A stretch of 42,714 nt of DNA, taken from positions 1-42,714 of the forward strand of contig JAICRU010000018.1 of assembly GCA_025937235.1 (NCBI GenBank), read 5' to 3'. Of the stretch, positions 1-8,026 are shown piece after piece (position 1 is the stretch's first letter; each line of letters opens with the position of its first letter). The translations under genes and the position numbers were made by a program. The notes under the pieces were generated by a model. That model was given only the letters and a program-made list of their open reading frames with translations. It did not search any database and had not been told where the DNA came from. The DNA is from Acidimicrobiia bacterium. GTDB lineage: Bacteria > Actinomycetota > Acidimicrobiia > Spongiisociales > ZC4RG35.

Positions 1-34
1 CCGGCGCCGGGTTTTCGACTCGGAGGGTCGTCCA

Positions 35-2578
35 TCAGGATCCGGGGAAGTTCGGGTACGCGATCCTCTGATGGTAATGACCCACCAGCGAGTCGAGGAA
101 GGCAGACCGGATCAGAGTCATCTCCGCCAGAGTGAGCGGCGACTCGGACAGCTGGCCGTCGTTCAGCTTTTCGTCGATCACCCGGCTCACGACTTTCTCG
201 ATCGCCTCCGGGGTCGGCTCCTCCGTCTGGAAGTTGGCCCTGCAGGCTGCCTCGAGGGAGTCGGACAGCATCACGATCGCGGTTTCTGCGGTCGTCGGCT
301 TGTGGCCCACATGTCTGAAGTCGTTCGGGTTGACGTCGTGGCCGGCTTGGTCCCTTGCCTTCTCGTAGAAGAACCGCATGATCCCGTCGCCATGGTGACT
401 GACGATGCCGGTGGCCACGTCCGAGGGGATCTTGAACTGCTTGGCCAGGACGATCCCGTCGCTGACATGCCGACGGATCACCTCGGCCGACTCGAGCGGG
501 GTGAGGAAGTCGTGCGGGTTCTGGATCCCGAATTGGTTCTCGATGAACATCGTCGGGTTCTCCGTCTTGCCCAGGTCGTGGTAGTAGGCCATGGCACGAG
601 CGAGAAGGGCATTCGCCCCGATGGCACGGGCAGCTGCATGGGCCAGTGTCCCGACCATGAGTGAGTGATTGAAGGTGCCGAATGCCCTCTCCTGCAAGAG
701 CTGCAGAGCCACATGGTTGCGATCGGTGAGGTCGAGCAGGCTGAGGCTGGTGGTGATGTCGAAAGCGGATTCGAAGAACTGCAGCGCAGCCAGACCGACC
801 AGCGAGGCGATGGCCGAGACCCCAAACGCCCACAACATGGACTCACCTATCAGGATGAGCGGGATTCCCAACTCGACACCCATCACAGCAACAGGGACAT
901 CCGTTGGACCGGCGTGGAAATACCATGCCGTTGCGCCGGCCACGACTGCCGCAGCGGCGGCGGACAGGACCACTGCGGTACGGAAGGCTCCCCGGCTACT
1001 CACCGAGCTCACGAACGGGATAGGGGCCATCGTGGCCAGGGCGCCATAGACGGCCACCCCGGTGTCCTGAGTCCCGGCAGCGGAGAGCACTCCCACTGCC
1101 AGTGCCATGAGCACCCCGATCCTCGAGTCGAAGAGGATCGCGGTCATGAACCCGAAGGCGACCGCAGGCAAGATGTACCAGCTCGAGGTCGGCTGGAACA
1201 CAACGGTCGCCCGCACCGCCCCGGCCGCGAGGACGAGAAGGATGCCGAGCAGGGCCGTCATGCGGGGTCGGGCCCAGAACTCGGGCCGGAACCGGGACAG
1301 ATACAGCCCGAGAGCCCCCACGGTCACCGCGAGCACGGCCAGCAGCCCAGCGTCGGCCTCTGCCTGTGACGCAACCGAGGTGGTGGCGGCTATGGCGTCG
1401 AGATGGAGCTGTTCCAGAGGCTCGCCCTGGGCCACGATCAGCTGATCGGCAAAGTAGGTGACCTCCAGGTCGTCGACGGCTGCAGCCGCCTCGGTCCTGG
1501 CCTCCTCGGTTGCGGCCTCATCCACCAGGAAGTTGGCCTGGAGGAAGGTGGCGACGATCTCTCCCGCAGCCTCGCTGGCTGCCTGGTCCGGGCCAGGGGG
1601 ATTGGTGTCCAGATAGACCACCTGGGGCGGATTGGAGCGGAGACGTTGCTGGGCGGCGGGCAGCTGGTCCGGGGTGATCCGGGCACCGAACTCCTGGAAC
1701 AATCGGTCCACCGCCTCCTGGCGGATCACCGGGAAATGCGGGGTCTCCCCCAGGGCCGCCCTGATCACGTCATCTGCGGCAGTGAAGGCCAGGGTCTCGA
1801 CGGCATGACTGGCCACGGTGTGGTCGGCTGTCACCCGGGCGACTATCTCGTCCGTGGGGCGGAGGTTGACCCGGAGGGGAATCGGCTCGCCGGTGCAGGC
1901 GCCACCCGGCTCACATTCCACGAGCTGTTGGTAGTTCGGGCCGCCCACCATGTAACCGTCCGGCATCTGGGCATCGGCCGGATCGATGGAGACGAGGGCG
2001 ACCCCGGCGGGAACCTCGGTGGACCAGACCCCGTTCACGTCGGTCATCACTTCGACCGTCTCCTCGCCGACCTCGACCGCGACCGTGATGCGCTGGGCGC
2101 CCATGTCACTGCGCACCTCGCCCGTATCGGGCTCGAACAGCCCGTCACCGTCGACATCGACGAAAACCGACCCCGTGAGCAAGGCCGGCTCTGGCGCCTC
2201 GGTGGTCTCGGTCGTCTCCTCGGCAACGGTCGGGGGCGGAGCCTCGATCACCGCAGGCTCCGGGGGATCGATCGGATCCCCGATGGCGAGGGCCTGAACG
2301 TCGTCGAACACGGAGGTCACCTGTTGGTTGACCGTGGTCTCGATCTGCTCGTTTATCCGCTCGATCGGATCGACCGAATCCCTCGCTTCCTGTTGACGAC
2401 GGGCCGTCTCCTCCGTGTCGATGACCTGCGCCTGTCTATCGGCCCGGTACTCACGTGGCGCAGGTGCACCGAGCACAAGCTTCGGGTCGGTGGTGCCGGT
2501 ACCGAGGGAGAGCACGCCCCAAGCGGCGACGACCGTGGCGACGAAGGTGGCGACACGGACGAGAGTGGGGCGAGGCAT
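35..2578 (-). CDS. pgpH: 7TM-HD family cyclic-dinucleotide phosphodiesterase (PgpH type)
   Basis: Membrane HD-domain phosphohydrolase; the family hydrolyses c-di-AMP in Firmicutes, and the substrate here is inferred. Layout of the 847 residues: one N-terminal TM helix (about 8-26); a large extracytoplasmic 7TMR-HDED region (about 40-405); a block of TM helices (about 411-605); then a cytoplasmic HD domain with NHSLMVG (about 637-643), YHDLGKTENP (666-675), an SHHGDG motif and FIENQ, so the metal ligands look intact. The protein is longer than usual because residues about 133-215 carry an inserted beta-rich module with the calcium-loop-like DVDGDGLFEPDTGE and DVNG motifs, preceded by a TTETTEAPEP linker. 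The ATG overlaps the phoH stop as ATGA, so translation is probably coupled. It is the last gene of the lepA-phoH operon inside the window; ybeY would be expected just beyond the left edge. Confidence 0.93.
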   Translation of the reverse strand: MPRPTLVRVATFVATVVAAWGVLSLGTGTTDPKLVLGAPAPREYRADRQAQVIDTEETARRQQEARDSVDPIERINEQIETTVNQQVTSVFDDVQALAIGDPIDPPEPAVIEAPPPTVAEETTETTEAPEPALLTGSVFVDVDGDGLFEPDTGEVRSDMGAQRITVAVEVGEETVEVMTDVNGVWSTEVPAGVALVSIDPADAQMPDGYMVGGPNYQQLVECEPGGACTGEPIPLRVNLRPTDEIVARVTADHTVASHAVETLAFTAADDVIRAALGETPHFPVIRQEAVDRLFQEFGARITPDQLPAAQQRLRSNPPQVVYLDTNPPGPDQAASEAAGEIVATFLQANFLVDEAATEEARTEAAAAVDDLEVTYFADQLIVAQGEPLEQLHLDAIAATTSVASQAEADAGLLAVLAVTVGALGLYLSRFRPEFWARPRMTALLGILLVLAAGAVRATVVFQPTSSWYILPAVAFGFMTAILFDSRIGVLMALAVGVLSAAGTQDTGVAVYGALATMAPIPFVSSVSSRGAFRTAVVLSAAAAAVVAGATAWYFHAGPTDVPVAVMGVELGIPLILIGESMLWAFGVSAIASLVGLAALQFFESAFDITTSLSLLDLTDRNHVALQLLQERAFGTFNHSLMVGTLAHAAARAIGANALLARAMAYYHDLGKTENPTMFIENQFGIQNPHDFLTPLESAEVIRRHVSDGIVLAKQFKIPSDVATGIVSHHGDGIMRFFYEKARDQAGHDVNPNDFRHVGHKPTTAETAIVMLSDSLEAACRANFQTEEPTPEAIEKVVSRVIDEKLNDGQLSESPLTLAEMTLIRSAFLDSLVGHYHQRIAYPNFPGS

Positions 2579-3558
2579 CAGGTGGGCCGGCTCTCGAACC
2601 TGGCGTATGCCTCGACGATCGAGGCGACGATGCGATGCCGCACGACGTCACGGGCGGTGAGCTCGACGAAGGAGACGCCCGGGATGTCACTCAGGATCTG
2701 CCGGACGACCTGGAGCCCCGAGCGCCGGTTGTCGGGGAGGTCGGTCTGGGTCATGTCCCCGGTGATGATCATCTTCGAGTTGAAGCCAAGCCGAGTGAGG
2801 AACATCTTCATCTGCTCCGGCGTCGTGTTCTGCGCCTCGTCGAGGATGACACAGGCGTCGTTCAGGGTCCTTCCACGCATATAAGCGAGCGGTGCTATCT
2901 CGATGGTTCCCTTCTCGACGAGAGAGGCGGTCTCCTCCGGGCCGAGCATGTCCCACAGGGCGTCGTAGAGGGGGCGCAGATAGGGGTCCACCTTGGCGGC
3001 GAGATCGCCGGGGAGGAACCCGAGTCTCTCCCCTGCTTCGACGGCAGGCCGGGTGAGGATGATGCGTCGCACCGACCCACTGACCAGGCTGTCGACCGCC
3101 GCGGCCATGGCGAGATAGGTCTTGCCGGTGCCGGCCGGACCGATGCCGAAGGTGAGGGTGTTCTCCCTGATCGCCTCCATGTATCTCTGCTGGCCATGGG
3201 TCTTGGGCCTGATCATCCGGCCCCGGCCCACCGGAATCCCGTCGGAGAGGACACCCGAGGGGCTGGGCACGTCCTCGATCACCATCTTGACGACCTCGTC
3301 CACCCGGGCGGAGTCGAGGGCATGGCCCTCCTGGACGAGGATGAGCAGCTCCTCGAGGACGGTGCGGGCCCGCTCGACCTCGGTGTCGGGGCCCCTCAGC
3401 GACACTTCGTCACCGCGCGCGACGAATCGGACCTCCGGGAAGTGATCCTCGACCTGACGCAGATGGCGGTCGGCCTCCCCGAGGAGATCCAGCATCAGAT
3501 GATGGCTGGGGACGCGTAAACGCGAGTCGATTTGTTGGGTTGATTGCTCAGTGGCCAC
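2578..3558 (-). CDS. phoH: PhoH family ATPase
   Basis: PhoH-like P-loop ATPase of the type found beside ybeY; linked to RNA metabolism and stress, exact substrate unknown. Residues about 15-75 form the small KH-like N-terminal part. The ATPase core has Walker A GPAGTGKT (about 140-147), Walker B VILDEAQN and a GDMTQTDLP sensor segment, all intact. Length (326 aa) is typical. The start is a GTG at 3558 with no convincing Shine-Dalgarno. Upstream is a TACAAT -10 and a 7-bp hairpin that would lie at the mRNA 5' end, so phoH-pgpH may be transcribed on their own as well as by read-through from rsmE/bldD-like. The stop overlaps the pgpH start. Confidence 0.95.
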   Translation of the reverse strand: MATEQSTQQIDSRLRVPSHHLMLDLLGEADRHLRQVEDHFPEVRFVARGDEVSLRGPDTEVERARTVLEELLILVQEGHALDSARVDEVVKMVIEDVPSPSGVLSDGIPVGRGRMIRPKTHGQQRYMEAIRENTLTFGIGPAGTGKTYLAMAAAVDSLVSGSVRRIILTRPAVEAGERLGFLPGDLAAKVDPYLRPLYDALWDMLGPEETASLVEKGTIEIAPLAYMRGRTLNDACVILDEAQNTTPEQMKMFLTRLGFNSKMIITGDMTQTDLPDNRRSGLQVVRQILSDIPGVSFVELTARDVVRHRIVASIVEAYARFESRPT

Positions 3559-3564
3559 TGGAGA

Positions 3565-3585
3565 TGACGCCCTCAGGTGGCGTCA
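3565..3585 (-). promoter_or_regulatory. 5' leader hairpin of phoH
   Basis: TGACGCC (3565-3571) and GGCGTCA (3579-3585) form a perfect 7-bp stem with a 7-nt loop. Read on the minus strand it begins about where transcription from the TACAAT box would start and ends 6 nt before the GTG of phoH, so it occupies nearly the whole leader. It could protect the 5' end or limit ribosome access; it has no U-tract, so it is not a simple terminator. Confidence 0.45.
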
Positions 3586-3591
3586 CGAGCC

Positions 3592-3597
3592 ATTGTA
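3592..3597 (-). promoter_or_regulatory. Probable -10 box for phoH-pgpH
   Basis: On the minus strand the sequence reads TACAAT, the same hexamer as the -10 proposed for lepA. It lies in the gap between the BldD-like gene and phoH, 33 nt before the GTG. No good -35 hexamer is visible at 16-18 nt spacing, so this is a moderate call. Confidence 0.42.
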
Positions 3598-3626
3598 CGT
3601 GCCGTCAGACGCTGATTCCGAACAAA

Positions 3627-4040
3627 TCAGTCGCTGCCTGCAGCGGTGTCCACTGATGCGTCGAGGAGGGAGGCGATCACGGCCTTGTCCGAATCACGCA
3701 CCTCGTCGGGCCTTCCCTGACGCCGGAGGAAGAGGATGGCGGCCAGATAGCGGTCGATCAGATCCCCGTCCTTCGTCTCGGCGGCCATGTCGAGGTCGAT
3801 CAAGACCCCCCGTTCTGAATTGCCCGCCGGGAGGAGGTCTGCTGGCGCCACCGCATATACCTCCGCCAGACGCACCAACCGTTGAACACTCAGCGCGCGC
3901 TCCCCCCGTTCGTAGGCGCCTACCACCGAAGCCTTGAACTCACCACCTGTGTACGACTCGAGCTCACCCAACGACCACCCGCGCTGACGGCGCGCTGCAC
4001 GCAGGCGCAGTCCCAGTGACATGCTGAATCTGTCGACCAA
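3627..4040 (-). CDS. BldD-like XRE-family transcriptional regulator
   Basis: Small DNA-binding regulator with an N-terminal helix-turn-helix (about residues 7-70). The segment SVVGAYERGERALSVQRL is very close to the BldD recognition region (VVGSYERGDRAVTVQRL in Streptomyces, from memory). The C-terminal 55 residues are helical. BldD binds c-di-GMP through RxD-X8-RxxD; here an RDSD fits the second half but I see no matching RxD eight residues before it, so c-di-GMP control is doubtful. Start: the TTG at 4040 has GGGAGGAG at ideal distance, while the ATG at 4022 would be about 23 nt from it, so TTG is preferred. It lies between rsmE and phoH in the same direction. Confidence 0.85.
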   Translation of the reverse strand: MVDRFSMSLGLRLRAARRQRGWSLGELESYTGGEFKASVVGAYERGERALSVQRLVRLAEVYAVAPADLLPAGNSERGVLIDLDMAAETKDGDLIDRYLAAILFLRRQGRPDEVRDSDKAVIASLLDASVDTAAGSD

Positions 4041-4067
4041 GGTCTCCTCCCAAGAGCCCGTGGTGAG

Positions 4068-4073
4068 ATGCTA
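4068..4073 (-). promoter_or_regulatory. Possible -10 box for the BldD-like gene
   Basis: The 59-nt gap between rsmE and the BldD-like gene contains TAGCAT on the minus strand, matching the TANNNT form used by actinobacterial housekeeping sigma factors. It is 27 nt before the TTG start. The -35 match is poor. Confidence 0.3.
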
Positions 4074-4099
4074 CAGCTTCGATCGTGGGCAATCCAGCA

Positions 4100-4732
4100 T
4101 CACAGCAGCCGTGCTGCGGCCACCAGGGCGGCCGTCTCCACCCGTAGAACCGTGTCGCCGAGGTCCCAGCGCGGCGCCCCTTCCGGGATCTCGCCCACGG
4201 CCCAACCTCCCTCGGGCCCGATGACCACTGTCCGCGCGGAAGGCCACTTCTTGCCCCCACCCCGGTCACAGATGACGAATGGCCGCTCCAGCACGTCCAG
4301 CGTGACCGGCTCATCGGGGATGCGGATCAACCAGGCTCCCCTGGATTGCTCCAGGCCCGCAATCGCCCAGGAAACGACCCGATCTGCCCTCGGCGGCCGG
4401 CCCTGGCCGTGTCTCGTCTCCAGGAACCTCAGTTCGGCAACCCCCATCTCGGACAGCTTCTCCACCATGAAGCGGATCCGGTCCCGGTTGTCGGGCGGGG
4501 CCGCCACCACGGTGAGATCGGACGGCCGGGGGACGGCCCTCTCTTCGCCTCTGGCCACTTCCCCGGTCTGATAGCTGCCGATGCCGATGGTGCCTACACC
4601 ATCGGTGTATCCGAGGGCCTGCCTGTCGCCGACACGTAGCACCTTCTCCAGGTGACGACGTTGCCGGTCCGACACCTGGAGCGTGTCGCCCACCCAGGGA
4701 CCGGGCAGGAGCAGATGGGGGACATGGCCCAT
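4100..4732 (-). CDS. rsmE: 16S rRNA (uracil1498-N3)-methyltransferase RsmE
   Basis: SPOUT-class enzyme that methylates U1498 of 16S rRNA. The N-terminal PUA-like part contains RQRRHLEKVLRV. The C-terminal knotted SAM site shows VVIGPEGGW and GDTVLRVETAAL, the family hallmarks. The ORF track extends to 4906, but the extra 58 residues are low-complexity and run antisense-like through dnaJ in another frame. A GTG-ATG pair at 4735/4732 lies 10 nt beyond the dnaJ stop and gives the natural N-terminus MGHVPHLLL. At 210 aa it is somewhat shorter than the usual 230-250 aa. It follows dnaJ as in many actinobacterial genomes. Confidence 0.92.
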   Translation of the reverse strand: MGHVPHLLLPGPWVGDTLQVSDRQRRHLEKVLRVGDRQALGYTDGVGTIGIGSYQTGEVARGEERAVPRPSDLTVVAAPPDNRDRIRFMVEKLSEMGVAELRFLETRHGQGRPPRADRVVSWAIAGLEQSRGAWLIRIPDEPVTLDVLERPFVICDRGGGKKWPSARTVVIGPEGGWAVGEIPEGAPRWDLGDTVLRVETAALVAAARLL

Positions 4733-4742
4733 CACGGGCCGG

Positions 4743-5819
4743 TCAACCTGCGGAGGCCGGGCGGTCGGTCCTTTCGCCACGCAGGTCGGCCCATTGCCCC
4801 AGCAGCTCTTCCTCCTCGCGAGTGAGGCTCGTCGGCACCGACACGCTGACCACGACGTGAAGGTCGCCACGGGTGCGGCTCCCCAGCCGGGTGATGCCCA
4901 ATCCACTCATCCGGAAGACGGCCCCGGGTTGGGTCCCGGGGGGGATGTCGAGACCGGTCTCGCCCCCTTCGATCAGGGGGATCGACACCCTGGTCCCCAG
5001 GGCGGCCTGGGAGATACCGATGGTGACACCGTGGACCAGGTCGGCGTCGTGACGGTCGAACCGCGGGTCCGGGGGCACATGTACCTCGACGTAGAGATCG
5101 CCCGGTGGCCCGTAGCGGCCTCCGGATTGCCCACGACCGGAGAGCCGAAGCCGCGTGCCCGACGACACGCCGGCCGGGACCTCGACCGTCATCGTGGCAT
5201 CCCCGTCGACGGCCCCTGAGCCGGCGCAGGCGGCGCAGGGTGCGGTGATCAGGGCACCCTCCCCATGGCAGGTCGGGCAGGTGCCCACGGTCATCATCGT
5301 TCCGAAAAGCGACCGTCTTGCCATCCGCACCGAGCCCGCGCCGCGACATTCGGGGCAGGTGGCCAGACCCTCACCGTCCTCGGCGCCGCTCCCCGAGCAG
5401 ACCTCGCATGTCTTCCGTGTCCGGAAACCGATCTCGACCTCGGTCCCGAAGGCGGCTCCGGCGAGATCGACCTCGGCGCTCACGAGGATGTCGCCTCCCC
5501 TGGTCGGCCTGCCCGATGGCCCTGTGCCGAACCGCGAGCCCTCTCCGAACACCGAGCGAAGCAGGTCGTCGAAGCCGCCGAAGCCGCTGAACAGGTCGGA
5601 GAGGTCGATCGTGTCGCCCCGGTCGTAACGACGCCGACGGTCGGGGTCCGACAGGACCTCGTAGGCCTCGGCCGCCTCGCGGAAACGAGACTCCGCCTCG
5701 GGATTGCCCGGGTTGGCGTCCGGATGGGTGGTCCGGGCGATCAGCCGAAATGCCTTCTTGATCTCTTCGTTGGTGGCGTCCCTACCTACGCCGAGAATCT
5801 GGTAGTAGTCCCTCGCCAT
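4743..5819 (-). CDS. dnaJ: Chaperone protein DnaJ (type I Hsp40)
   Basis: Co-chaperone that stimulates DnaK ATPase and delivers unfolded clients. Residues 1-70 are the J domain with the HPD tripeptide (TTHPDANPG). Next come a Gly/Phe region (LFSGFGGFDDLL) and four zinc-binding CxxCxGxG motifs: CEVCSGSG, CPECRGAG, CPTCHGEG and CAACAGSG. The C-terminal beta-sandwich substrate domains follow. All functional motifs are present and the 358-aa length is usual. It starts 3 nt after the hrcA stop, so it is translated in the same operon as its repressor; this is commonly the second dnaJ (dnaJ2) of actinobacteria. Confidence 0.97.
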   Translation of the reverse strand: MARDYYQILGVGRDATNEEIKKAFRLIARTTHPDANPGNPEAESRFREAAEAYEVLSDPDRRRRYDRGDTIDLSDLFSGFGGFDDLLRSVFGEGSRFGTGPSGRPTRGGDILVSAEVDLAGAAFGTEVEIGFRTRKTCEVCSGSGAEDGEGLATCPECRGAGSVRMARRSLFGTMMTVGTCPTCHGEGALITAPCAACAGSGAVDGDATMTVEVPAGVSSGTRLRLSGRGQSGGRYGPPGDLYVEVHVPPDPRFDRHDADLVHGVTIGISQAALGTRVSIPLIEGGETGLDIPPGTQPGAVFRMSGLGITRLGSRTRGDLHVVVSVSVPTSLTREEEELLGQWADLRGERTDRPASAG

Positions 5820-5822
5820 GGG

Positions 5823-6824
5823 TCAGTCCTGTTCGGCGCTGATCCGGTCCTCCAGCTCGCGCGAGACCTCCTCGACCGCCGAGATTGCCCGTTTGTAGTT
5901 CATGCGCATCGGCCCGATCACCCCTACGGAGCCACCGCTCGCACCGGCTTCATAGCTCTTGGAGACCACCGCCAGGTCGACATCCTGGACCGGCAGCTCC
6001 GCCCCGATCTGAATGGAGGTGCCCGATGCGACCGCGAGGATGTTCATGACCTCGGCCTCTCTGGCCAGAACCTCGAGGATGCGCTGCACCGCACTCAGGT
6101 CCTCCCATACCGAGGTGAGCCGCTGCGTGCCTCCCACGTACACCTCCGCCCCCGTCGTCGCCGCCAGGTGCAGGCCATCGTTCATCGTGAGCACCGCTTC
6201 CCTGATCGGCTCTTCCAGCCGGCCCAGCACCTCATCGCTCAACATTGGCTCGGCTCCCAGGTTGGTCCCCACGACGGCTGCGCTCATCATCCGATGCGCC
6301 TCCTCGAGGTCACCCGGTGTAATCGGAACCCTCACCCGGGCCCTCTGTTGCAGCACGCGGCCGCCGTCGGTCACGACTATGAGCAGGAGCTGGTCCGCTG
6401 TGACCTGGACGCTGTGCATCGCCCGCACCCGGTCGTTTCGAAGCGTGGGGGCGACGACAACCGAGGGGAGGTCGGTCACCTCGGCGAGCAGGTCGGATGT
6501 CTCCTTGAGCAACTTGGAGAGCTCGAGGTGGACGTCGCCGAAGAAGGAGTCGATCTTGGCCTGCGCGGTGGCCCGCAGCCGCCCAGGGCCAAGGTGATCG
6601 ACGTAGTAGCGATAGGCAGCGGCCGTGGGGACCCGACCGGCCGAGGTGTGGGGTTGAATCACGAAGCCCTCCGACTCGAGGGCGGCGAGATCATTGCGGA
6701 CGGTCGCGGTCGAAACCGCCAGGTGAGCCCTTTCCACGATGGCGCGCGAGCTGACCGGCTCGCCGGAGCGAATGTGCTCCTCGACGAGGGCGCGAAGGAT
6801 CTCGGACCGGCGGTCTTCGAGCAT
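5823..6824 (-). CDS. hrcA: Heat-inducible transcription repressor HrcA
   Basis: Repressor that binds CIRCE operators before groE and dnaK genes and is kept active by GroEL. N-terminal winged helix: SSRAIVERAHLAVSTATVRN then LAALESEGFVIQPHTSAGR, a near-consensus HrcA start. A GAF-like central domain and a dimerisation segment follow. Length (333 aa) is normal. It is placed between hemW (5-nt gap) and dnaJ (3-nt gap). No CIRCE inverted repeat (TTAGCACTC-N9-GAGTGCTAA) was seen in this window, so its targets are probably elsewhere. Confidence 0.97.
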   Translation of the reverse strand: MLEDRRSEILRALVEEHIRSGEPVSSRAIVERAHLAVSTATVRNDLAALESEGFVIQPHTSAGRVPTAAAYRYYVDHLGPGRLRATAQAKIDSFFGDVHLELSKLLKETSDLLAEVTDLPSVVVAPTLRNDRVRAMHSVQVTADQLLLIVVTDGGRVLQQRARVRVPITPGDLEEAHRMMSAAVVGTNLGAEPMLSDEVLGRLEEPIREAVLTMNDGLHLAATTGAEVYVGGTQRLTSVWEDLSAVQRILEVLAREAEVMNILAVASGTSIQIGAELPVQDVDLAVVSKSYEAGASGGSVGVIGPMRMNYKRAISAVEEVSRELEDRISAEQD

Positions 6825-6829
6825 GCCAG

Positions 6830-8026
6830 TCAGAGATTATCCCGCTCGGGCGCGTCCACCCACCCTTGGGGTGGCCTCAGGTCGAGCACCTGGCGGTGCA
6901 CCTCGTCGGTGAGAAGGGGCCGGGTGACGACGAGTCTCCCCTCGCGGACGTCGATGACCCCGGCGTGGCGCAACAGGTCACCACCTCTCGACCCGAGGAG
7001 GGCATCCACTCCAGGGCCGGGCCCGACCCCGGCCGAACGGCGCAGCCCCACGAAGAGCCGGTCGACCTCGCCGTCCCACCCCCGAACGGGCTCGGAGCCC
7101 GAGATCGGCCTCTCGCCCCGCTCGATGCGGCCGAGATAGGCGTCCAGGCGACGGACGTTGTGACTGCGCACCCCGTCGACGAAGCGGTGGGCGCCGTTGC
7201 CATAGGCCTCATACTCGCCCTGAGCCCACACCGTGAGGTTGTAGCGGGACTCGTGGCCAGGGCGTGACCAGTTGGACACCTCGTAACGACCGAGCCCCGC
7301 CTCGCCGAGAACTTGCTCCGCGGTCTCGTAGCGGTCGGCTTGGGTATCGGGGTCGGGAGCCGCGGCGCCTGCCTTCACCTCACGATGCAGCGGGGTGCCC
7401 GGCTCGACGGTGAGTGCGTAACAGGAAACGTGATCGGGCTCGAGCGCCACGGCCTTCCTCAGTGTCGCCACCCACGACTCGTCGCTCTCGACCGGCGTGC
7501 CGAAGATGAGATCCATCGAGACGTTCTCGAACCCGGCAGTGCGGGCGCTGGCCAACGAGGCTTCGATGTCCCGGGCGCGATGACGCCGGCCCAGCCGGGC
7601 GAGGACAGCGCCATCGAAGCTCTGAGCTCCGAAGGAGACACGGTTGAACCCGGCGGCGATCAGTTCCGAGGCGCGATCTGGGCCGAAGTCCTCGGGGTTG
7701 GCCTCGACACTGATCTCGGACCCGTCCGCCAGGCCGTGATGAGAGGCAAGGGTGTCCAGGATCCGCCGCAGGTGGGCCGGATCGACATGGCTGGGAGTGC
7801 CACCCCCGAAGTAGACCGAGTCCAGCTGCCGCCAGCGAGGCGACATTTCGATCTCGGCCAGGACACCGTCGATATACCGACCGATCTGCTCGTCGGCCCC
7901 GGCCACCACCGCGAAGTCACAGTAGGGGCAGACAGCCGAGCAGAACGGGATGTGGACGTAGGCCGCCACAGCCTCGGCGTGGAGGTCCACATCCGCCGGG
8001 CTCAGGAGCCCCCCATCACATGTCAT
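6830..8026 (-). CDS. hemW: HemW-like radical SAM protein (heme chaperone, formerly annotated HemN-like)
   Basis: Radical SAM protein; HemW proteins bind heme and a 4Fe-4S cluster and are proposed heme-insertion chaperones rather than coproporphyrinogen oxidases. The cluster motif is [10 protein letters not shown] (CxxxCxxC) near residue 28, followed by VYFGGGTPS and ISVEANPED. There is no HemN-type N-terminal extension, which favours HemW. The track begins at a TTG (8047); the ATG at 8026 is preferred, giving 399 aa and a short overlap with the end of lepA. Upstream is lepA, downstream hrcA. Confidence 0.92.
   Translation of the reverse strand: MTCDGGLLSPADVDLHAEAVAAYVHIPFCSAVCPYCDFAVVAGADEQIGRYIDGVLAEIEMSPRWRQLDSVYFGGGTPSHVDPAHLRRILDTLASHHGLADGSEISVEANPEDFGPDRASELIAAGFNRVSFGAQSFDGAVLARLGRRHRARDIEASLASARTAGFENVSMDLIFGTPVESDESWVATLRKAVALEPDHVSCYALTVEPGTPLHREVKAGAAAPDPDTQADRYETAEQVLGEAGLGRYEVSNWSRPGHESRYNLTVWAQGEYEAYGNGAHRFVDGVRSHNVRRLDAYLGRIERGERPISGSEPVRGWDGEVDRLFVGLRRSAGVGPGPGVDALLGSRGGDLLRHAGVIDVREGRLVVTRPLLTDEVHRQVLDLRPPQGWVDAPERDNL

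Noticed and set aside
1403-2884. 493-aa plus-strand ORF
   Set aside because: Antisense to pgpH and phoH, which have clear domains.
5265-7139. 624-aa plus-strand ORF
   Set aside because: Antisense to dnaJ, hrcA and hemW; no family motif, shadow composition.
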